Assembly (NCBI GenBank): GCA_963780655.1 | Contig: CAWACP010000006.1 | Location: 868,001 to 932,000 of the forward strand | Length of the DNA: 64,000 bases | Source: CAWACP01 sp963780655 | GTDB taxonomy: Bacteria; Acidobacteriota; Terriglobia; Bryobacterales; Bryobacteraceae | Direction: 5' to 3' | In this document: in pieces, positions 50,958 through 59,013 of the stretch | How positions within the stretch are numbered: the first letter of the stretch is position 1 | Layout of the letters: the number at the start of each line of letters is the position of its first letter | Position numbers and translations under genes: made by a program | The notes under the pieces: model-generated | What the model saw: the letters and a program-made list of their open reading frames with translations, nothing else | Told to the model about the DNA's origin: nothing | The model's database searches: none

Positions 50958-51683
50958 TCAGGGATGAACGCTCCAATACACCTCAGTGGTCGGGCTACAG
51001 AAGAAACCTTCGAAGTGGAAGTTATCCTGGATCGTGCCGAGATTGCGCTCGGACGAGCAAAGAAAAGAAAAGTGGCTGTCCCAATGCGTTGTCCACAGTA
51101 GCTGCTTATCTGGCGTGAACACGTTGCAGAGGCCTATGGTCGGCCCAGCTTCCTGCCCCGTCAGATCGTCGATCCAATGCAGTTTCCTCTCCGTGCCAAA
51201 TTCATCACCGACCCAGACCCATTCATACCCGAGAGACTGAATCGAGTGAAGCACTGTGTCATGCAGCAGATCTGAGAAGCGGCCCTCATCCGGATGTATG
51301 ATTCCGTCTGTCTCAGCCAGGGCCAGGATCTTGTCGGCATAGCTTTGATTCGAGAACTCCTCCCTCAACCCGCTGATGAGGGTACGGAGTCCGACATCAA
51401 CGGCTGCGATCGACGGAAGCCCGGTTCTCCTGCGCGCGTCTTCCCATAAAACCGGCTCGCAGCCTCTGACGATGCTGGCGCGGTTCGGATATGTCCCTGG
51501 GGCGAATAGGTGCCTTGGGATCGATAGCGGCTTTATGAAGGGATGCAATAGCACGTACACCGCTTCGAACGTGCCTGCGTAGTACTCCAGTATTCTCCCG
51601 TCCTGAGGGCAAGTGGCGAATACATCGGGCGTGGGCAGGACGCGTTCGGGCATTCGGCAATTTTCTGCAGCGAAGTTCATCAT
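50958..51683 (-). CDS. Island gene of unknown function (possibly DUF2711-like)
   Basis: A 241-residue cytoplasmic protein, the only gene of the 889-base island between the tRNA-Tyr repeats. Blocks such as CPQDGRILEYYAGTFEAVYVLLHPFIKP, GCEPVLWEDARRRTGL and DVGLRTLISGLREEFSN look like an alpha/beta protein, and they recall DUF2711 proteins of Firmicutes, though I cannot confirm this by eye. The C-terminus contains FTPDKQLLWTTHWDSHFSFLCSS, Trp/His-rich. GC content looks lower than in the neighbours. Its stop is 22 bases from repeat copy 1 and its start 143 bases downstream of repeat copy 2, whose promoter points at it. Immunity or cargo gene of an integrated element is a possible reading. Confidence 0.55.
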   Translation of the reverse strand: MMNFAAENCRMPERVLPTPDVFATCPQDGRILEYYAGTFEAVYVLLHPFIKPLSIPRHLFAPGTYPNRASIVRGCEPVLWEDARRRTGLPSIAAVDVGLRTLISGLREEFSNQSYADKILALAETDGIIHPDEGRFSDLLHDTVLHSIQSLGYEWVWVGDEFGTERKLHWIDDLTGQEAGPTIGLCNVFTPDKQLLWTTHWDSHFSFLCSSERNLGTIQDNFHFEGFFCSPTTEVYWSVHP

Positions 51684-51825
51684 AGCCGCATTTTGAGACG
51701 ACCGTGGCAGCCTCGTCTCTGTGTCTGTTTTTGTTTGTATTCGGGCGGATGGGGGAGTATCGCAACGTTCCTGAACGCTGATTTCACTACTCTGGAGTCC
51801 TCGGGAAGCTCGCTGCAGATCTACT

Positions 51826-52001
51826 GTCTGCTGCCATTAACCACTCGGCCGCCTGTCCAAAGCACAAACCTGACCCTCCAACATCATTTCGCCTGAAAAC
51901 GAGGGGATGACCGAAAGGGCAGGACACCGGCGTGCTGTCCTTCAATAGATCAGGCCGGAACGGTAATTATTGTATTGGACCGGCGGCGGAACGCGCAAGC
52001 G
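51826..52001. repeat. Direct repeat copy 2 (tRNA-Tyr fragment plus promoter)
   Basis: The second copy of 50763-50936. It contains a pseudo-tRNA: the D-arm and acceptor 5' strand are recognisable up to 51858, but the stretch before 51826 no longer matches, so anticodon loop, variable arm and T-arm are lost. Upstream of it the promoter boxes TTGCGC (51993-51998) and TACAAT (51969-51974), spacing 18, are intact. Confidence 0.9.
51969..51998 (-). promoter_or_regulatory. Duplicated tRNA-Tyr promoter facing the island gene
   Basis: Same boxes and 18-base spacer as the promoter at 50904-50933. Transcription would pass the tRNA fragment and enter the 241-residue island gene in sense orientation. Activity is inferred from sequence only. 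Confidence 0.5.
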
Positions 52002-52042
52002 AAGGGCTGGGCATCCTCCGCAGACTGCCGTGGCGCAGCGGC

Positions 52043-52318
52043 TCACCCGTGATTCAAAACCCGCCACGGACAGGTAGCTGCGCCAATCCTCGCCCAGGAC
52101 CGGTACGTGTTTACTCGACGCTCGGTCTTCGACGTTTGAACGCTCCGAACTCGACGACGCAAGGCCAGCGGCTGATCGCCTGTAAAAAGGACCTCAATTC
52201 CGTTATCTTTCGTCGTCCGATGCAACTCGCCATTGTTCAAGCCGTCCAGGCCCATGAACGCGACGGTCACAACCTCGAGTGGCGCCAGAGCTTTGGCAGA
52301 GCATGATCGGGATTTTCA
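52043..52318 (-). pseudogene. Remnant of a PIN-like (DUF5615-type) toxin gene
   Basis: A frame without a proper start reads LAPLEVVTVAFMGLDGLNNGELHR, then NGIEVLFTGDQPLA, and ends at 52043 after NTYRSWARIGAA. The pairing of 'GLxxLxNGELxR' with 'ExLxTGDQxL' is typical of the second half of DUF5615/PIN-like toxins. The N-terminal aspartate block is missing, so the gene is decayed. It is oriented opposite to the intact DUF433/DUF5615 pair. Nothing else is seen in 52002-52388. Confidence 0.45.
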
Positions 52319-52388
52319 TAGTCTCGCAACACCTCTGCGGCGTGACAGCGGAAACCCCTCGGCGTCCCGTCAGCGTACAATCGGGTTG

Positions 52389-52625
52389 ATGGAGAACTGG
52401 AGAGAACACATCAGTATCAGCCCTGCTGTTTGCCATGGCAAAGCCTGCATTCGCGGTACCAGGATCATGGTGTCGGTGGTTCTCGACAACGTCGCGGCGG
52501 GCGTCGACCGATCTGACATTCTCGCCAGCTATCCTTCGCTCACGCCAGGGGACATAGATGCCGCGCTCGCGTACGCGGCTGAACTGGCCAGGGAAGGCAC
52601 CATCGATCTTCCACTAGTGTTCTGA
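52389..52625 (+). CDS. DUF433 antitoxin, C-terminus altered by IS insertion
   Basis: A 78-residue protein from ATG 52389. The winged-helix core is ISPAVCHGKACIRGTRIMVSVVLDNVAAGVDRSDILASYPSLTPGDIDAALAYAAELA, diagnostic of DUF433, the usual antitoxin of PIN-like DUF5615 toxins. The last two codons and the stop (GTG TTC TGA) lie in the left end of the IS630 element. Without the element, the frame would run CTA GAG CTC AGC GCG TGA and overlap the toxin GTG at 53771. The fold should be intact despite the swap of the last residues. Confidence 0.88.
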   Translation: MENWREHISISPAVCHGKACIRGTRIMVSVVLDNVAAGVDRSDILASYPSLTPGDIDAALAYAAELAREGTIDLPLVF

Positions 52626-53759
52626 GTTACAAATACATTGAATAAGTGGGCCGATCAGCGCATACTTGGGTATGCGCACCGGACGGCCAACAAAACCGCT
52701 CAATATCACACCCGAGGAGAAACAGAAGTTAAACATGTTGGCGCGTCGTCCAAAGTCAGCGCAGGCGATGGCGATGCGTGCCCGCATCGTGCTCGGCTGC
52801 GCCGATGGAACTGCTAACGGCGCCGTGGCGAAGAATTTACATGTCACTGCGGCGACGGTTTGTAAGTGGCGGGAGCGTTTTCGCGTGCATCGTCTGGAGG
52901 GCCTTCTGGACGAACCACGGCCGGGCACTCCCCGCTCGATCACCGACGCGCAGATCGAAGACGTGGTGACCCGAACGCTGGAGTCAATGCCAGAGAACAG
53001 CACGCACTGGAGCACGCGTTTGATGGCCCAAAAGACCGGGCTGTCGCAGACGGCGATTGTGCGAATCTGGCGCGCTTTCGGCCTGCAGCCGCATCGCGTG
53101 CAGAACTTCAAACTGTCCAAAGACCCACAGTTTGTCGAGAAGGTCCGGGACATCGTCGGCCTGTACTTGAACCCTCCGGACAAAGCCATCGTGCTGTGCG
53201 TGGATGAAAAGAGCCAGGTGCAGGCGCTCAACCGCACACAGCCGATTTTGCCTCTGGGGCCCGGCGTGCCGGCCCGACAATCGCATGACTACGAGCGTCA
53301 CGGCGTGACCTCATTGTTTGCTGCACTAAATGTTGCTACCGGCGAGACCATCGGCAACTGTCACCGCAGACATCGGCATCAGGAGTTTCTGAAGTTCCTG
53401 GCGCTGATCGACTCGAAGCTGCCGGCCGATGTCGAGGTGCACATGGTCATGGACAATTACGGCACGCATAAGGTGGACAAGGTACGCCGCTGGTTCGCGC
53501 GGCATCCGCGCTATCACCTGCACTTCACCCCTACCAGCGGAAGCTGGCTCAACCTGGTCGAGCGCCTGTTCGCTGAGGTGACCCAACGCTGCGTGCGCCG
53601 GGGAAGCCATACCAGCGTGCCGCAATTGGAGAAGGCCCTACTCGCCTGGCTGCAGCAGCGGAACGGTGCACCCAAACCCTTTGTGTGGACGGCCGACGCC
53701 GATCTCATCCTCGGCAAGGTTGAAAGACTTTGTAAACGAATCTCTAACTCAGGACACTA
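52615..53759 (+). mobile_element. IS630-family insertion sequence with TA target duplication
   Basis: 1145 bases from TA to TA. Terminal inverted repeats are TAGTGTTCTGAGTTA (left, 52615-52629) and TAGTGTCCTGAGTTA (right, read inward from 53759), 14 of 15 matching. TA duplication is the hallmark of IS630/Tc1/mariner. One transposase gene fills it. The element sits exactly at the junction of the DUF433 and DUF5615 genes. Confidence 0.92.
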
Positions 53760-53760
53760 G
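52672..53760 (+). CDS. IS630 family transposase
   Basis: A 362-residue DDE transposase. An N-terminal helix-turn-helix region (KSAQAMAMRARIVLGCADGTANGAVAKNLHVTAATVCKWRERFRVHRLEGLLDEPRPG) leads to a second HTH and the catalytic core: Asp in IVLCVDEKSQ, Asp in MVMDNYGTHK and Glu in SWLNLVERLFAEV. All three acids are kept, so it may be active. ATG 52672 is chosen; TTG 52666 is in frame. The reading frame crosses the right inverted repeat, and its TAG stop is made of the TA target duplicate plus the first flanking G. Confidence 0.95.
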   Translation: MRTGRPTKPLNITPEEKQKLNMLARRPKSAQAMAMRARIVLGCADGTANGAVAKNLHVTAATVCKWRERFRVHRLEGLLDEPRPGTPRSITDAQIEDVVTRTLESMPENSTHWSTRLMAQKTGLSQTAIVRIWRAFGLQPHRVQNFKLSKDPQFVEKVRDIVGLYLNPPDKAIVLCVDEKSQVQALNRTQPILPLGPGVPARQSHDYERHGVTSLFAALNVATGETIGNCHRRHRHQEFLKFLALIDSKLPADVEVHMVMDNYGTHKVDKVRRWFARHPRYHLHFTPTSGSWLNLVERLFAEVTQRCVRRGSHTSVPQLEKALLAWLQQRNGAPKPFVWTADADLILGKVERLCKRISNSGH

Positions 53761-53770
53761 AGCTCAGCGC

Positions 53771-54130
53771 GTGAAGTTCAAGACGGACGAGAATCTTCCC
53801 GTAGAGGCAGCGTTGGTCCTGCGAGACGCCGGCTTCAATGTCCAGACCATCTGGGACGAGAACCTGTCAGGAGCTGAAGATCAAACCGTTGCAGCCCGGG
53901 TTCGAAGTGAAGGACGAGTGTTGGTCACGCTGGATCTGGATTTTTCCAACATGCAGGCATATCCGCCGGACCAGCACGCCGGAATCATCGTCCTGCGACT
54001 GAAAACTCAGGACAAAGCAACGGTACCTGAGTACCTTCGAAGGACTGCCGCTGCCTTGAACCAGCGAAGCCCAGCCCGGGAGCTGTGGATCGTTCAACAC
54101 GACCGTATCCGCTTTCGTCAAAGCGGCTGA
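53771..54130 (+). CDS. PIN-like toxin (DUF5615 family)
   Basis: A 119-residue protein from GTG 53771. It begins VKFKTDENLPVEAALVLRDAGFNVQTIWDENLSGAEDQTVAARVRSEGRVLVTLDLDFSN, with the conserved acidic residues of PIN-like nucleases (DEN, ED, DLDF). Members pair with DUF433 antitoxins as ribonuclease toxins. The GTG would originally have overlapped the antitoxin stop; now it is 1.1 kb from it, and expression probably depends on read-through from the IS or an outward promoter. Confidence 0.87.
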   Translation: MKFKTDENLPVEAALVLRDAGFNVQTIWDENLSGAEDQTVAARVRSEGRVLVTLDLDFSNMQAYPPDQHAGIIVLRLKTQDKATVPEYLRRTAAALNQRSPARELWIVQHDRIRFRQSG

Positions 54131-54154
54131 CTGACGGCCGGCCCAGGGCTGCTT

Positions 54155-54790
54155 CTATCGCACTCGGCTCTTCTCGCGGGAAGGAGCCGGGCGCAACTGG
54201 GCGTCTTCGAGGCGTTTGGTTTCCTGCCAGGTGAAGATCATGCGATGCGCCACCGTGATGTTCGTCAGCACCGCGATCACCCACAGCACCGGAGCCATGC
54301 GGTAGAACAGCGCGCCGATGATCAGCAGCACCACTCGCTCCGGCCTCTCCATGAAGCCGACCTTGCAGGTGGGAATCACGTTCTCCGCCCGTGAGCGAGT
54401 GTAGCTCACCATCACCGACCCGGTCATCACAATGGCCGTCAGCACCACATAGAATGGCCGGTTAATATTGCCGTAATACACCAGCAGGCCGACCAGCAGG
54501 CCCAGATCGGAATAGCGGTCGAGCACCGAATCGAAGAAGCCGCCGAAACGAGTGACTTGATTGGTGGCCCGTGCGACGCGCCCGTCCACCATATCGAACA
54601 GACCGGCGCTGATGATGACAATGCCGGCGCTGCGGAACTGCCCTTCGGCAAGCAGCACCGCCGCGACGATGTTGATCACGAGACCCAGGAAAGTGAGGAC
54701 GTTCGGATGGATCTTCGACAGAGCAAGGCCGCGCACAATCATACGAATGACGTGATTGCAGGCCACCCCGATCGCGCGCGTGTACGTCAT
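54155..54790 (-). CDS. CDP-alcohol phosphatidyltransferase family enzyme
   Basis: A 211-residue membrane enzyme. The signature DGRVARATNQVTRFGGFFDSVLDRYSD matches DG(X)2AR(X)8G(X)3D(X)3D and is preceded by DMV. Flanking hydrophobic helices (ILTFLGLVINIVAAVLL-type, LGLLVGLLVYYGNI, VVLTAIVMTGSVMVSYTRSRAE) complete the six-helix plan. The family makes phosphatidylglycerophosphate, phosphatidylinositol phosphate and similar lipids from CDP-diacylglycerol. The VSYTRSRAE segment is close to the phosphatidylinositol-phosphate synthase branch, but this does not decide the substrate. 39 bases separate it from greA, which precedes it on the same strand. Confidence 0.88.
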   Translation of the reverse strand: MTYTRAIGVACNHVIRMIVRGLALSKIHPNVLTFLGLVINIVAAVLLAEGQFRSAGIVIISAGLFDMVDGRVARATNQVTRFGGFFDSVLDRYSDLGLLVGLLVYYGNINRPFYVVLTAIVMTGSVMVSYTRSRAENVIPTCKVGFMERPERVVLLIIGALFYRMAPVLWVIAVLTNITVAHRMIFTWQETKRLEDAQLRPAPSREKSRVR

Positions 54791-54829
54791 CTGCTACCTG
54801 TCATCCTACCGTTTTTTCGCGGCTCGCCG

Positions 54830-55300
54830 TCATGGCTCGGAATCGTGCACGGTCCGGAGCCGGAGAATCTCCATCTCCCGCGCGCCGCCGGGAATCTGGA
54901 TCTTCGCGGTGTCGCCCACCTTCTTGCCGAGCAGGCCCTTGCCGATCGGGGAACTGGTGGAGATGAAGCCCTGCGCGACGTTCGCTTCCTCGCTGGTCAC
55001 CAGCTTGTAAGTGATCTCTTCGTCCTTGTCCAGGTCGAGAACGACAACGGTGGATCCGAGCGCGACGCGGTCGCGCGGCATGCGCGACATATCCACCATG
55101 GAGAGCTCGCGCAGCCGCCCCTGCAACTGATTCAGCCGCGCATTCACCATTCCCTGGCGCTCTTTGGCGGCGTGGTACTCCGCGTTTTCGCTGAGATCGC
55201 CGTGCTGCCGCGCCTTCAGGATTTCTCTCGGCAGCTCGACCCGAAGTTCGTTTTCGAGGGCGGCGATCTCCTCCTCCAGCTTCTTCTTGAGATCTTCCAT
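54830..55300 (-). CDS. greA: GreA-family transcription elongation factor
   Basis: A 156-residue protein from ATG 55300, which gives the coiled-coil start MEDLKKKLEEEIAALENEL. The family motif LSENAEYHAAKERQGMVNARLNQLQ with the acidic tip (DLSENAEY) and the C-terminal FKBP-like domain (LGSTVVVLDLDKDEE through SSPIGKGLLGKKVGDTAKIQIPGGAREMEIL) are present. GreA stimulates RNA cleavage in backtracked polymerase. The longer frame to 55480 is not conserved. Confidence 0.94.
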   Translation of the reverse strand: MEDLKKKLEEEIAALENELRVELPREILKARQHGDLSENAEYHAAKERQGMVNARLNQLQGRLRELSMVDMSRMPRDRVALGSTVVVLDLDKDEEITYKLVTSEEANVAQGFISTSSPIGKGLLGKKVGDTAKIQIPGGAREMEILRLRTVHDSEP

Positions 55301-55448
55301 GCAACAGGCCTGGAACCTATTATACGTTTGCGTCTGTAATGTTGCGATCCCGTTGCAAATAAATCGTGTATTTCGTGCTTTGTTCCCCTTGCCATTCTGC
55401 AGGAATGCCCTTATGCTTCTCCTGTAGACATTCTTGGAGAGTACCGAA

Positions 55449-55784
55449 ATGCCGAAGGAAGTCGATCTGCTGCAGGGCACCCTGGACCTGCTGATCCTGA
55501 AATCGCTTGCTCTGGGACCGATGCACGGGTTCGGGGTGTCGGTGCGCCTGGAACAGTTATCGCGCAGCGCGCTCCAGGTGCCGCAGGGTTCGCTCTATCC
55601 GGCGCTGCATCGCCTCGAGCACCAGGGCTGGATCACCAGCGAGTGGGGCGTAAGCGATAACAACCGCAAAGCGAAGTTCTACTCGATCACCGAGGCCGGG
55701 CGGGAGCAGCTCGAGCGTGAAATGGCCGAGTGGAAATCGCTCACCGGCGCGGTCGCCATGGTGCTGCGGGCGAGTGAGGCGTGA
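55449..55784 (+). CDS. PadR family transcriptional regulator
   Basis: A 111-residue winged-helix protein: LLQGTLDLLILKSLALGPMHGFGVSVRLEQLSRSALQVPQGSLYPALHRLEHQGWITSEWG, then a wing and a short dimerisation helix. This PadR subtype is the standard partner of ADOP genes and probably represses the downstream permease, whose ATG comes one base after its stop. Divergent from greA; the 148-base gap should contain both promoters. Confidence 0.92.
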   Translation: MPKEVDLLQGTLDLLILKSLALGPMHGFGVSVRLEQLSRSALQVPQGSLYPALHRLEHQGWITSEWGVSDNNRKAKFYSITEAGREQLEREMAEWKSLTGAVAMVLRASEA

Positions 55785-55785
55785 T

Positions 55786-58464
55786 ATGACCAGCCGGATA
55801 GAACGCTGGTGGAACGCGGCGCGCGCACGCAGCCGGTCGCTCTTTCGGCGCCGGGCCGCGGAGGGCGAGCTGGATGAGGAGCTGCGCTTCCACTTCGATG
55901 CCGCCGTCGAGCGCTACGTCAGCTCAGGGATGGCGCGCGAGGCAGCCCGGCGTCGCGCGCGAGTCGAGTACGGCGGCGTCGAGCAGATCAAGGAAGAGTG
56001 CCGGCAGTCCTGGGGCTCCATGGCCATCGAGAACATCGGCCGCGACTTCGTTCAGGCAATGCGCGGAATTCGGCGCGCTCCAGGATTCGCCGCTGTGGCT
56101 GCGCTGACGCTCGGCATCGGCGTGGCTGCCAATGCGACGCTGTTCTCTCTGATCTACGCCGTGGTCCTGCGTCCCCTTCCGGTGCGCGATGCCGGTTCCA
56201 TTCGTAATGTGCATGTCGGGACCACGGGCAAGGGCATGCGCGGGAACTGGAACGGACTGTATCGCGTGTCTTTCGCGGAACTGGAGTATATGCGCGCTCA
56301 TGCGCGCACGGCCGAACTGGTGGGGGTGGGTGAGGACGGTGCAGGCTTCCGTGGCGCGCCGGACGGGAGCGTACATGTCCAGCTCGTGACCGCCAATCTG
56401 CTGCCGATGATCGCCGTCCGGCCTGCGCTCGGGAGGTTCTTCGCGCCATCCGAAGCATCCACCATCGGAAGCGCTCCGGTTGCGGTACTGAGCTACGCGA
56501 TGTGGCAGAAATATTTCGGCGGCGCCCCGGATGTCATCGGCCGCAGCCTGAAACTGAATCGGACGCTGTTCACTATCGTCGGCATCGCCGACGCCGCCAC
56601 CAAAGGGCCGCTGATGAGCACGCCCGACCTGTGGGTTCCGATTACGATGGAACCGGCAATCCGCAACACTGGCGGCATCATCGCCGACGCCAACACAGGC
56701 TGGATCGAGTTGCTCGGCCGCAAATCGCCCGGCTCCTCCGACGCGCAGATGACCGCAGAAATGCGCGTTCTCGCGCAGCAGGCGCTCGCGGCTCACCAAT
56801 CGACGCGCAAGGCTGTGGTTGACGTGGCGCGCGGCGCCTTCTTCAACGCGCCCGATATGGTCAGCAAGGGCGCGCCCGTGATCGCGGTGCTTTTCCTCGC
56901 ATCGGGAATGGTGCTGGTACTGGCCGCTTCGAACGTAGCCAACATGCTGCTTGCGCGCGGCCTCAGCCGGCAGAGGGAGACCGCTATACGCCTGTCCATT
57001 GGAGCGGGCGCGGGACGCATCGTTCAGCAGTTTCTGACCGAGAGCCTGGTGCTGACGCTGCTCGGCGCCTCGGCTGGCCTGGTCCTTTCGCAGCTCGCCC
57101 TACAGGGAGTGCTCGCCGAGTTCGCGCGGTTTGGACCGTTCCAGATCGACGTCTCGCCCGATGCTACCATCCTGCTCTTCACCTTTGCCCTGGCGGCCGC
57201 CACGGGTCTGCTGTTCGGCCTGATGCCGGCGCTCCGTCTGGTGCGCGGCGAGGTCGGGTCGGCGCTGAAGAGCGGCGGTCCAGCGGCGCTCGGCGGCGGC
57301 CAGTCGGGCCGGCGGATGCAGAGTGTACTCGCCGCGGTACAGGTCACCGTTACGGTGGTTCTGCTGGCCAACGCCGGTCTGCTGCTTCGCGGGTTCGTCC
57401 ACGCGTTGAACAAGGACACGGGCCAGAAACTGCATAACATTCTGGTGGCGTCGGCTGACCTGTCGCGGCAGCAATACACCGCGGACAAGGCGCGCCGCTA
57501 CATGGAGGGCTACCGGCAGGCAGCCGCTGCCCTGCCCGGCGTTACCAGCGTTTCGTTCGTCTGGATGGACCCCGTCATTGGGGAATGCGACACGGAAGCC
57601 AGGCTGATCGCGGCGGACGGTTCGCCGGGGCCAGGAAACCTGGTCGGCTGCAACGCAGTCGGCCCAGGCTTCTTCCGCACCTTCGGTACGCGGCTGCTCG
57701 GCGGGCGCGAGTTCAGCGCTGCCGACATGGCCGGGAAGGCAAAGGCAGCCATCGTTGATGAGCGCTTCGTCCGGCGCTTCTTCGGCCGCGGCAACGCGCT
57801 CGGCAGGCGTGTTCGATCCGGCGACAACGAGTTCGAAATCGTCGGCATTGCCGCGACGGTGTCCGGCCTCGAGCCCGGCTCGGATGAATTGCCCATGCTC
57901 TATCGTCCGGTAAGCGGCGACGACTTCCTGGGTTCATGGCTGCTCATCGGCTATAGCGGCGACGGCGCCGCGCTAAAACGGCAAGTGGTGGATGCCGCCT
58001 CGCGTCTCGACCCGGCGGTGACTGGCAGGGCGACGCCGATCGAGGCGAACGTCGCTGAGGCGCTCGTTCCCGCGCGGCTGGCAGCCTCGGCGGCTTCCAC
58101 GCTCGGCGGCCTGGGACTCGTACTCGCCTGTACCGGCATCTATGGCGTGGTGGCATTCATGGTTGCCCGCCGCCTGCGCGACGTCGGAATCCGCATTGCG
58201 CTCGGCGGATCGCGCCGCGACATTCTGAAGCTGATGCTCGGTGAGGGTCTCCGTCCGGTGATGGCCGGAGCGGCGATGGGATTGCCTCTGGCCTTTGCAG
58301 CGGCGCACCTGATCCAGGCTTTACTGTACGGGGTCAGCACCGTGGACCCGGTGGCATTCCTGACGGCAACCGCGCTCCTGCTGGCCACGACCGTCGTCGC
58401 GGTGCTGCTGCCGGTGCGGCGTGCTTTGGGCGTCGATCCCGCAGCCGTGCTCCGGAACGAGTGA
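55786..58464 (+). CDS. ADOP family permease, PadR-linked
   Basis: An 892-residue protein. The first 90 residues form the cytoplasmic N-terminal extension seen in PadR-linked ADOPs (ELDEELRFHFDAAVERYVSSGMAREAARRRARVEYGG). Then come the FtsX/MacB core: FVQAMRGIRRAPGFAAVAALTLGIGVAANATLFSLIYAVVLRPLPV, first MacB-like external domain, central helices VLFLASGMVLVLAASNVANMLLARGLSRQRETAIRLSIGAG, second external domain and C-terminal helices YGVVAFMVARRLRDVGIRIALGGSRRDI. ATG 55786 lies one base after the padR stop. No ATPase accompanies it. Its function is not established. Confidence 0.93.
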   Translation: MTSRIERWWNAARARSRSLFRRRAAEGELDEELRFHFDAAVERYVSSGMAREAARRRARVEYGGVEQIKEECRQSWGSMAIENIGRDFVQAMRGIRRAPGFAAVAALTLGIGVAANATLFSLIYAVVLRPLPVRDAGSIRNVHVGTTGKGMRGNWNGLYRVSFAELEYMRAHARTAELVGVGEDGAGFRGAPDGSVHVQLVTANLLPMIAVRPALGRFFAPSEASTIGSAPVAVLSYAMWQKYFGGAPDVIGRSLKLNRTLFTIVGIADAATKGPLMSTPDLWVPITMEPAIRNTGGIIADANTGWIELLGRKSPGSSDAQMTAEMRVLAQQALAAHQSTRKAVVDVARGAFFNAPDMVSKGAPVIAVLFLASGMVLVLAASNVANMLLARGLSRQRETAIRLSIGAGAGRIVQQFLTESLVLTLLGASAGLVLSQLALQGVLAEFARFGPFQIDVSPDATILLFTFALAAATGLLFGLMPALRLVRGEVGSALKSGGPAALGGGQSGRRMQSVLAAVQVTVTVVLLANAGLLLRGFVHALNKDTGQKLHNILVASADLSRQQYTADKARRYMEGYRQAAAALPGVTSVSFVWMDPVIGECDTEARLIAADGSPGPGNLVGCNAVGPGFFRTFGTRLLGGREFSAADMAGKAKAAIVDERFVRRFFGRGNALGRRVRSGDNEFEIVGIAATVSGLEPGSDELPMLYRPVSGDDFLGSWLLIGYSGDGAALKRQVVDAASRLDPAVTGRATPIEANVAEALVPARLAASAASTLGGLGLVLACTGIYGVVAFMVARRLRDVGIRIALGGSRRDILKLMLGEGLRPVMAGAAMGLPLAFAAAHLIQALLYGVSTVDPVAFLTATALLLATTVVAVLLPVRRALGVDPAAVLRNE

Positions 58465-58494
58465 AACGGAGCTGTGCGTAAGTCGCGGCGCACG

Positions 58495-58887
58495 CTATCT
58501 TCGCTTGCGCTCAGGACGGTTGAACTCGATGCGCTGCCCGTCCGCATTGATCTCGTCGTGCTCGAGCTCGTTCGACACGCCGTGCGATTCGGACTCGCCA
58601 CTGCGCGTCGGCCCGGTATCGGCCGCCCAGTCATCGGGCCCGACGTCGCCAACATCGGTCAGCCCCAGATCGGGATCGCTTGCGCCGTGGATCGTGAGAT
58701 CGCCCAGGTCGGCGTCTTCGAGCAGATCGGTATCCTGCTCGACATCCGCACCATCGACATCGGCTGTGCCTTCCGCCAGCGCGCTCGCATCGGCGGTGGG
58801 AAAGGCGCTCTCGCCGCCGCGAACGCCCGAACCACCAGGTCCTGTCCCGTCCTCTCTCCGTGCGCTGATGTCATCGTCGTCGTTCAT
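58495..58887 (-). CDS. Acidic low-complexity protein
   Basis: A 130-residue frame with about one third Asp plus Glu and many Gly, few hydrophobic residues and no predicted fold until the last 20 residues (EHDEINADGQRIEFNRPERKRR), which are mixed-charge. It is convergent with the ADOP gene. Such sequence can be a by-product of GC-rich codons read in the wrong frame, but the stop position, lack of a competing frame and steady amino-acid bias favour a real gene. No family is recognised. Confidence 0.45.
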   Translation of the reverse strand: MNDDDDISARREDGTGPGGSGVRGGESAFPTADASALAEGTADVDGADVEQDTDLLEDADLGDLTIHGASDPDLGLTDVGDVGPDDWAADTGPTRSGESESHGVSNELEHDEINADGQRIEFNRPERKRR

Positions 58888-59013
58888 GAATGAGTCCTCT
58901 GCCTGTCTGACTCCGAATCCGGACCGGTCATTACGTAAACGGACAACGTTGGCGCCAGGACTTTTATGCCCTCCGCACGCTTCCCCGGAACTCCGGGTTA
59001 CAGCCGCGGCCCT

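Noticed and set aside
50958..52001. Classical integrative element at tRNA-Tyr
   Set aside because: No integrase gene is present and the duplicated part is the tRNA 5' half, not the 3' end used as an attachment site.
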